Below are positions 8,101-12,414 of a DNA stretch of 12,414 nucleotides, one piece after another. The notes under the pieces were generated by a model, which worked only from the letters and a program-made list of their open reading frames with translations, did no database searches and was not told the origin of the DNA. The first letter of the stretch is position 1; each line of letters opens with the position of its first letter. The position numbers and the translations under genes are program-made. The stretch covers positions 1 to 12,414 of the forward strand of contig CANOBT010000156.1 in the NCBI GenBank assembly GCA_947564305.1, in the 5' to 3' direction. Origin of the DNA: an uncultured Lachnospiraceae bacterium (GTDB lineage: Bacteria > Bacillota_A > Clostridia > Lachnospirales > Lachnospiraceae).

Positions 8101-10558
8101 TGGCACGTCTGGTTTCAAAATTACCGGTGTCAATTGTTGTGTCGATTTCTTCTACCTGCGTTGAACCGCCGCCGCCATATGTGCGGAGATTGCCGCCGCG
8201 TTTACCCGTTGGCATATTTTTGATGGAATCCGCAACGTCCCAAGCTTTTTTCTGTATATTTCCAAGGGATTCCTGTGCGTTAATACTATTTCTGGAAAGG
8301 GAATCCGCCATTGCTCTTGCGGCCTTGCCCATGTTGCTGCTTGTATTCCGGGCTACATTTTTGACGCCCACATTAAATTTATGCATGTTGCCGGCCATGT
8401 TTTCGGCGGTTTCGGCAACAATTCGGTCTTCTTCTGAGTTGGCGTCGGCCACAGCCTGTAGCTGTTTATTGAGGGCCTCAAGTTTGTATAGGGCCACTTC
8501 CCTTGATATCTGTCCCTCGCCTTCGCCAACCTGTCCTACTATTTTAAGTTGTGCCTCGGCAAAATCTTTCTTGGCAAGAAGTTCCGCTTTGTCGGCCTCG
8601 AGTTTTGTAATCTGGGCGTTGATAACGGATTGATCACCGTCAAGAATGTTTTGGACTACATCCTCATTTAAGGTAATTTGACCATTAGCTGACACTTCTG
8701 CATTGGTAAGGATCTCCGGATACATCTTCGCCAGTTCTGCGGCTTTTGTCGCTGTTATGGTAAGACCGTCAGCTACTGTTTCCTGTACTTTTGCAAGGCT
8801 CTCAAACTGTGTGGTGACGCCCGCTATTACATTTGCGGTATTGTTCCATGTGCTGCCGATAGCGGTGGCATAGGATTCGATACCGGAATCGCCATAGGAA
8901 CTTAAGCGCTGCAGAGAATCTATGAGCAGTTCGACCTGTTGGCGCTCCGCATCTGTGGTGAGAGAGGCTTTTAGCTGTTCCAGATCCTCAATCAATGTGT
9001 CTGGCTGTCTGGAGATGAGATTGCTTAATCCCTCAGACAAGTGCCCGAAACCGTCCGCTGTCAGGTCTATGAAGGGAACAAGATCGGGGAATTGCTGCAT
9101 CAGGTTCAGGACCGCTGATGCGTCTAATGTCCCCGCATTGAATGAGTCCAGGGCGGAGCGGAGAGTGGAGATAGAAGATTGGATGTCGCCTATCTGGTCT
9201 TTGTAGGTGGAGAGGTCAAGGGATGTAAAAGAACTACTTTGTTTCAATAAAGTGTCTGCTTTATCAAGTTCATTTTCCAAAGGGATACTGTAATAGTCCT
9301 TGAACTCAGGAACGGTCGATAAATAATTGTTGATCGCATCCGCAATTTCCTTTTCGGTTCCAATAAACTGTTCACTTGCTACTGCAGTATCAATTAATTC
9401 CTGTTTAAATGTATTAAAGGTTTCTTTGGTCTTTGGAAGTTCCTGCCCCTGTAAAGCTGTCAACATTGTCTGCTGTGATAAATTTTCATTTAAGTTATCT
9501 ATCGCTGATCTATAAGAATTAACACCTTCCTTCATCTCACTATATCTTCCATAAAGTGCCTGATATAATGGATTTTGGGATAATTCTTCAACCGTAAATG
9601 CTTCCGAATCCCTCAATACCTTTAATGCATCTTCTAATTTCTGAAAATTTTCTAACGCTCCATTTACTGTATTATCTCCAGTCAAGACTAATGCGCCGCC
9701 ACCAGAGCCATAAGCCCCCCGGTTTACGATTCCGGCCTTTTCCAGTTCTTCAAATGCTTTGACTGCATCTTTTCCTGTCGTACTAATGATATTCCGGTTT
9801 CCCCAGAAATTGTCTTTAGAAACACTTAATAGATCTTCTTTTGCCGCATATACGCCGGCAATTAAATCAATTTGTGCTTCCTGCAAAGAGTCAATGCTTG
9901 CTTGTTTAATGGCCTTGGACAGTGAACCATACTTTGCAATCAAATCGTCTATGCTTTTGCCCTCTAACCCCAGTTTCTTTAATAACTCAGTCTGGGTACT
10001 CACTAAATCTTCTTTGGCGCCTTCATCTGTTTTTACTGCTTCTGACAGGGAAATATACTTACTTGCTAACGCAGATATCTCGTCCCTCATTATATTGGCT
10101 GTATCTGCCGCCTCTTTCGCCCGCTCATGCATCTCTTCCAGTTTCTGGTTGTGATTAGAAATCACCGTTGTTGCTACACTTATAATTGTGGTAATACCAG
10201 TCAAAATAAAGCCAATGGGATTGCTAAAGAATGCAGCCTTGATAGAAGTACCTACCCCTATAATGGATGTTTTTAAAGAGGTCATCGCATTTTTCAGGGT
10301 GAATGTCGTCGTTGCTTCTGTCACATTTGCTGCTGATTGGGCATTGGTGGTAGTAATTAAGCCCATTTTTTCTAGCTTGGCTTTGGCCTCCTCTTTGGTT
10401 AGGTCATGTTTCTGGAGTATCGAAATTTTATCGCTTTGCTCAAGATTTTTATTTGATAGCAATAATTTCAAATTCTTCTCTGTCAGATTTTTCGTGGCTT
10501 CCCCAATCTCAACTAATGTTTTTTCTCTCAGTATCTTATCTGTTGGTAAATTCTTCAC
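5183..10558 (-). CDS. Tape measure protein, C-terminal part
   Basis: These 1,791 residues continue the tape measure protein. The GTG start overlaps the stop of the N-terminal part as GTGA and has no visible ribosome binding site, so it would need translational coupling or a frameshift; the frame upstream (ADEYLGSALQQ) reads as natural protein back to a TAG at 10592-10594. Residues 98-134 form a hydrophobic segment (SNPIGFILTGITTIISVAT), as is common in tape measures that reach the host membrane. Long heptad-rich coiled coils fill most of residues 640-1560, interrupted by a glycine-rich linker near 783-798 (GKRGGNLRTYGGGG). A helical module ending in a GSEAW/GSDDW-type motif occurs twice. Two DUF4214-like repeats occupy about 1575-1677. 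The last 50 residues (IPIEHVADYNDFV, DGKFEKMIQDMTIGQLAG) resemble the usual C-terminus of Firmicutes tape measures. No lytic transglycosylase or peptidase motif was recognised. GC changes abruptly near 9230. Confidence 0.9.
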   Translation of the reverse strand: MKNLPTDKILREKTLVEIGEATKNLTEKNLKLLLSNKNLEQSDKISILQKHDLTKEEAKAKLEKMGLITTTNAQSAANVTEATTTFTLKNAMTSLKTSIIGVGTSIKAAFFSNPIGFILTGITTIISVATTVISNHNQKLEEMHERAKEAADTANIMRDEISALASKYISLSEAVKTDEGAKEDLVSTQTELLKKLGLEGKSIDDLIAKYGSLSKAIKQASIDSLQEAQIDLIAGVYAAKEDLLSVSKDNFWGNRNIISTTGKDAVKAFEELEKAGIVNRGAYGSGGGALVLTGDNTVNGALENFQKLEDALKVLRDSEAFTVEELSQNPLYQALYGRYSEMKEGVNSYRSAIDNLNENLSQQTMLTALQGQELPKTKETFNTFKQELIDTAVASEQFIGTEKEIADAINNYLSTVPEFKDYYSIPLENELDKADTLLKQSSSFTSLDLSTYKDQIGDIQSSISTLRSALDSFNAGTLDASAVLNLMQQFPDLVPFIDLTADGFGHLSEGLSNLISRQPDTLIEDLEQLKASLTTDAERQQVELLIDSLQRLSSYGDSGIESYATAIGSTWNNTANVIAGVTTQFESLAKVQETVADGLTITATKAAELAKMYPEILTNAEVSANGQITLNEDVVQNILDGDQSVINAQITKLEADKAELLAKKDFAEAQLKIVGQVGEGEGQISREVALYKLEALNKQLQAVADANSEEDRIVAETAENMAGNMHKFNVGVKNVARNTSSNMGKAARAMADSLSRNSINAQESLGNIQKKAWDVADSIKNMPTGKRGGNLRTYGGGGSTQVEEIDTTIDTGNFETRRASYHVTEIDFEEFQSQLETEIQGYLNAISNIDSQIDVLKNLQGTFAENGGIGGHGYADQVKQLEKEREELNNSLNDASSASAKETAEFSEELSWTEKLVNRVSSALDKLKDKVSNTYIGWSARNHSLSKAMEKTKEAINVQQQAYEQYMQKAASVGLSQEYVHKIQNGSLDIETITDESLADRIKEYETWYDKASDCSDAIEDLKTQLAELARQKFDNINTYFSGLMETTEKSISRLEIKEKNTFKAPKAGIYNGLYDETRSLINYNTQRVQQLEDALDSAVNSGYIESGSEAWRDMYNEILEVRNATEEYKLQLQDISRRSYEALLKPIEQELAKLEQRKNVIENMQDRLALQGYAAAKGLYERQLRDSESRLKTLKEQAARLQQNMQDAVSKGLETGSDDWVDMRSAIDDNVISVMELENSIIELNSAIRDLEWDKFDRFQNSISRITGESDFMIDMFGKDDTYGEDGKLTEEGSAVIGLHAQNYFAYREQARAYKDEVDKINKELGNDPANATLIDRKNDLIDAYQNAAKAAHDEYEAVIELGKDGYQAQIDSIQELIDAKKKQLEADKSLYEYQKNIAEKTKNIADIQKQLSALSHDDSEENRAKIQKLKADLTDAQKDLEDTQYDKWYSDRQDMLDRLAEEYAALISEQSRNEQEVFQEMIGYVNANAQEIQDTISSTAQEWDYVLSHGIDAVLEPGINGITDIGQNIYREILRLYELNERMYRVSADLADLGVTDYGLETTISDETTARNFIERLYNGLLGRHSEEDGLHYWMNKLMNGETVQEMLEGFLNSDEYKALGKSASDTILDFYQGLLGRLAETAGYQYWMDQYNSGMSLSEIGSHGFLYSDEFLSRDQWMRMLDARPSDIDYTAFAKRGLIPVNTNSLINTGFIPQIHTPDYPELPNITRSGNTSFGDINIHIPIEHVADYNDFVSQIQRDGKFEKMIQDMTIGQLAGKNRLSKNSYKWP
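5528..5845 (-). other. Two DUF4214-like repeats at the tape measure C-terminus
   Basis: Copy one (about residues 1575-1620) contains FIERLYNGLLGRHSEEDGLH, YW, and FLNSDEY. Copy two (about 1631-1677) contains DFYQGLLGRLAETAGYQYW and FLYSDEF. Both follow the DUF4214 pattern of (L/F)Y-x3-LGR-x5-G-x2-YW-x(8-12)-G-x(8-10)-F-x2-S-(D)E(F/Y). The family is best known from bacterial surface and S-layer-type proteins and its function is unknown. Its place near the tip-facing end of the tape measure suggests a host-surface or tip contact, which is inference. Confidence 0.72.
6875..7270 (-). repeat. Duplicated coiled-coil module in the tape measure protein
   Basis: Two related protein segments lie about 108 residues apart. 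The first (7201-7260) reads NSGYIESGSEAWRDMYNEI, and the second (about 6877-6938) reads AVSKGLETGSDDWVDMRSAI. Each follows a heptad-rich helix and precedes another charged helix. They look like diverged copies of one repeating length unit, consistent with tape measures growing or shrinking by internal duplication. Confidence 0.6.
9200..9260. other. Abrupt GC transition inside the tape measure gene
   Basis: By hand count, 8941-9180 is about 53% GC (128 of 240), while 9361-9660 is about 34% (102 of 300). The low value persists in sampled lines to 12396. The change falls within about 60 bases near codon 443 of the C-terminal part and does not coincide with the frame break at 10558. I infer a recombination junction within the gene. 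Confidence 0.6.
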
Positions 10559-10594
10559 TTGCTGTAATGCGCTGCCAAGATATTCATCTGCCTA
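10555..10594 (-). other. -1 frame break between the two tape measure parts
   Basis: In the first frame translation reads ATVRQMNILAAHYSK and stops at TGA (10557-10555). In the -1 frame the only stretch open to both readings starts after TAG (10594-10592) and reads ADEYLGSALQQVKNLPTDK, which fits a tape measure. Restoring one base, for example GGG for GG near 10591, would join the frames as VRADEYLGSALQQVK. I found no X XXY YYZ slippery heptamer in the window. A real indel, a sequence error and coupled reinitiation at the GTGA overlap all remain possible. Confidence 0.75.
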
Positions 10595-12396
10595 ACGGTG
10601 GCCGCAATTGCTGTACCAAATGAAGTAATTCCTTTACCTATATTTATAGCAAGAACCGCAAGAATACCATGCTTTAATAAATCAGTAGAATTGATCAAAT
10701 CCAGAATACCGTTTCCGATATCAGCAGTGTACTTTATCAAATTGCCGCTCATAAAAGTGGAGTAAGTCTCTATAAGTTTCTCTTTAAATATTGTGATATG
10801 CGCTTCGGCGCTTTCCATGTACTTACCGTACTCTTCAGCCATACTGTTAGCAGCATTTATACTGTCATTTTTAACCTTCTCTAATTCCTCATAGTTAAGC
10901 AGTAATGAGTTCCCCGCACTGGCCCTCTGCTTGCCAAACATGACTTCTAGCAAGTCAGCCTGTGAATTGTCACTTAGCGAATCAAATACCTCACCAATTT
11001 CAAGCATCATCTGGTATGTACTTTTCAGCGTATCTTCATCTTCAAAGATATTGACCTTATTTCCTGTCAATTCATATATCTGCTGTTGAATTTCAGCAAT
11101 ATCTGTGGAGACACTTTCGACGTCCTCGCCCATTTCCTTTAGGGCATCTATCTGACCTCTCAGACGCATGGAAACTACCTTTAACATATTGGAGCCTTCT
11201 TCTGGATTTTGGTAGATTTTATTGGTCGTAGTGATTAAGGCAATTGTTTCATTCAAATCATTGCCTGCATCCTTTAAAACCGCACTTGCATTTAGCAATC
11301 CATCGGCAATACCTTCACTGTCTATCGCATATTTGTTCCCGATAGCATTTATCTTATTGCCAACTGCTTCAACTCTTTTTATATAGTCATTTACACCTAA
11401 ATCATCTATTTCAGTAAATGCCTGAGCGGCTGAAATCAGTGTTGACGTTGCTTTTTCATTACTTATTTCTGTTGTCTTTTCAAATATAGCTGTAATCTCT
11501 GCTAACTGTTCTGACATATCAAGATCAAAACCAATTTTGCTCCATGTTTCCATAGAATCAATAAGGCTTTTTGTCGTGACCGCTAAATTCTGTGCCAACT
11601 TATTCCATTTGGTCAATAATCCTGAAAATTGGTCGCGGCTGGTAATATCATCCGTTGTTTTATAAAGGTTTGTCATTGCAGTGTCAAGTTGCAGGAAAGT
11701 AGATACGGCCTGTTTAACTTGGGTAAATATAGTAGTAATAATACTTGCCGCCGACAGCAGATTCTTACCCCTGTCAAAGAGATTGCGCCATTTGTCATGA
11801 AGCGATTGTGAAGCCAGCCCATTGGCCTTGAGCTCGGAAGTGAATGCCGCAATCTGATTCCTGACATATTTTAGCTGTGTTTCATCAGAAATAGAATATG
11901 CTGACGTAAGGATATTTTCATATTTCTGTTTTGCCGCTACATTAGTAAACAGTTTGGAAAATCTCTTGCCTAAGTACTCAATGTCAGCAATTGCCTTACT
12001 ACGTTTTACTTCTATATCAAATCCTATAGGCGCTTTGTTCGCCTTTGCCTGAACCGTTTTCCTTGCAGATTCAACCTCGCCGTCCGCCTTAGATTTTGAA
12101 ACCTTCAAACTGACTTCTATATCAGAAATTGTATTCTGTAACTCTTTTATTCTTTTTTGCAGCTGAGTTATTGTGTCTTTATCAACAGTAACATTCGCCC
12201 CTACCTGAACATACAAATCGTTTAACTGTTTCAGGTCTTTCTTAAGCTGCTGCTTAGAAAGTGCGGTTGTTAGCTTGGACAAAATTTTTACAGAAAAAGA
12301 ATTATCCAATGTTCTTAAATCACTTTTTAATCGCCTTTTTGTCAGTTGCTTATTTAGAACTGCAATTACATCGAATGTAAAGTCTGTATTTTTCAA
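10555..12396 (-). CDS. Tape measure protein, N-terminal part (TP901-type core)
   Basis: This 613-residue protein is the first part of a phage tail tape measure protein, which sets tail length and fills the tail tube. Residues 1-120 are charged and helical, with two similar segments near residues 20-32 (TKRRLKSDLRTLDN) and 47-60 (SKQQLKKDLKQLND). Residues about 230-500 look like the TP901-type core: FLQLDTAMTNLYKTTDDIT, then a helical section with ETWSKIGFDLDMSEQLAEIT, VGNKINAIGNKYAIDSEGIA, VVSMRLRGQIDAL and LLEVMFGKQRASAGNSLLL. A hydrophobic stretch lies near residues 574-600. The start is TTG, chosen because AGGAGG sits 9 bases upstream; the frame stays open to the window edge, so an earlier start cannot be excluded. 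The protein ends in an out-of-family tail (MNILAAHYSK), and the following -1 frame continues the tape measure sequence, so I read this as the broken 5' part of one gene. It is AT-rich, about 30-35% GC in sampled lines. Confidence 0.88.
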   Translation of the reverse strand: MKNTDFTFDVIAVLNKQLTKRRLKSDLRTLDNSFSVKILSKLTTALSKQQLKKDLKQLNDLYVQVGANVTVDKDTITQLQKRIKELQNTISDIEVSLKVSKSKADGEVESARKTVQAKANKAPIGFDIEVKRSKAIADIEYLGKRFSKLFTNVAAKQKYENILTSAYSISDETQLKYVRNQIAAFTSELKANGLASQSLHDKWRNLFDRGKNLLSAASIITTIFTQVKQAVSTFLQLDTAMTNLYKTTDDITSRDQFSGLLTKWNKLAQNLAVTTKSLIDSMETWSKIGFDLDMSEQLAEITAIFEKTTEISNEKATSTLISAAQAFTEIDDLGVNDYIKRVEAVGNKINAIGNKYAIDSEGIADGLLNASAVLKDAGNDLNETIALITTTNKIYQNPEEGSNMLKVVSMRLRGQIDALKEMGEDVESVSTDIAEIQQQIYELTGNKVNIFEDEDTLKSTYQMMLEIGEVFDSLSDNSQADLLEVMFGKQRASAGNSLLLNYEELEKVKNDSINAANSMAEEYGKYMESAEAHITIFKEKLIETYSTFMSGNLIKYTADIGNGILDLINSTDLLKHGILAVLAINIGKGITSFGTAIAATVRQMNILAAHYSK

Positions 12397-12405
12397 ATAA
12401 TACTT

Positions 12406-12411
12406 CCTCCT
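12406..12411 (-). promoter_or_regulatory. Ribosome binding site AGGAGG before the TTG start of the tape measure
   Basis: AGGAGG sits 9 bases upstream of a TTG. The codons between the site and the TTG (TAT, TAT) are not starts, so TTG is the only reasonable start in view. Confidence 0.75.
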
Positions 12412-12414
12412 CTT

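Noticed and set aside
8127..8633. A plus-strand frame of 168 codons inside the tape measure gene, and many similar ones elsewhere (for example 1364-1774, 2044-2457, 6720-7139)
   Set aside because: They lie opposite strong minus-strand coding sequence, have low-complexity or Ser/Leu-rich translations, and lack convincing ribosome binding sites. They are shadows of the real genes.
5183..10558. Peptidoglycan hydrolase domain within the tape measure
   Set aside because: Tape measures sometimes carry transglycosylase or peptidase domains, but I could not find a Glu-centred lysozyme-like motif, a NlpC/P60 Cys-His pattern or an HxxxD/HxH peptidase motif in the translation.
10555..10594. Programmed -1 frameshift signal like the gpG/gpGT system of lambda-type tails
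   Set aside because: That system acts in tail chaperone genes upstream of the tape measure, and no X XXY YYZ heptamer is present in the allowed window. An unusual frameshift is not excluded, but there is no positive signal.

Overview
The window is the distal part of a siphovirus-type tail module, with every real gene on the minus strand. In transcription order, right to left, it holds a very long tape measure protein split over two reading frames, a small basic coiled-coil protein, a distal tail (Dit-like) protein, a large tail-hub/fibre protein (Tal-like) ending in a self-cleaving S74 chaperone, and the first 25 codons of another gene. The protein families, strong AGGAGG-type ribosome binding sites and moderate GC suggest a phage or prophage of a gut Clostridia host, probably Lachnospiraceae-like. 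That host call is inference from protein style; no integrase, attachment site or bacterial gene is visible.

Layout: 12396-10555, N-terminal tape measure with the TP901-type core (TTG start, strong RBS). 10558-5183, the rest of the tape measure, in the -1 frame with a 4-base overlap. 5182-5049, a 134-base gap holding a 12-bp long-loop hairpin followed by a T-rich tract and a 10-bp tandem duplication that covers the start of the next gene. 5048-4776, small coiled-coil protein. 4770-3955, Dit-like protein. 3931-95, Tal/fibre protein with a four-cysteine zinc-ribbon-like insert and a C-terminal S74 chaperone. A second hairpin spans the Tal stop codon. 75-1, start of the next gene, cut by the window edge.

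Working together, the tape measure would set tail length and span the tube, Dit would form the ring joining tube to tip, and Tal would form the hub and carry the fibre-like host-contact region that the S74 domain folds and then leaves. Joined, the two tape measure frames give about 2,400 residues; at roughly 0.15 nm per residue this predicts a tail near 360 nm.

Points most worth a second look: the single-base break in the tape measure with no canonical slippery site; a sharp GC change (about 53% to about 35%, hand counts) near 9230 inside the tape measure, away from the frame break; two DUF4214 repeats at the tape measure C-terminus; the zinc-ribbon-like insert in the tail hub; and the hairpin plus duplicated start in the 5049-5182 gap. 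I see no convincing wholly new defence or mobile system here. There is no gene-free stretch over 300 bases, and I see no tRNA, rRNA, CRISPR or insertion sequence.
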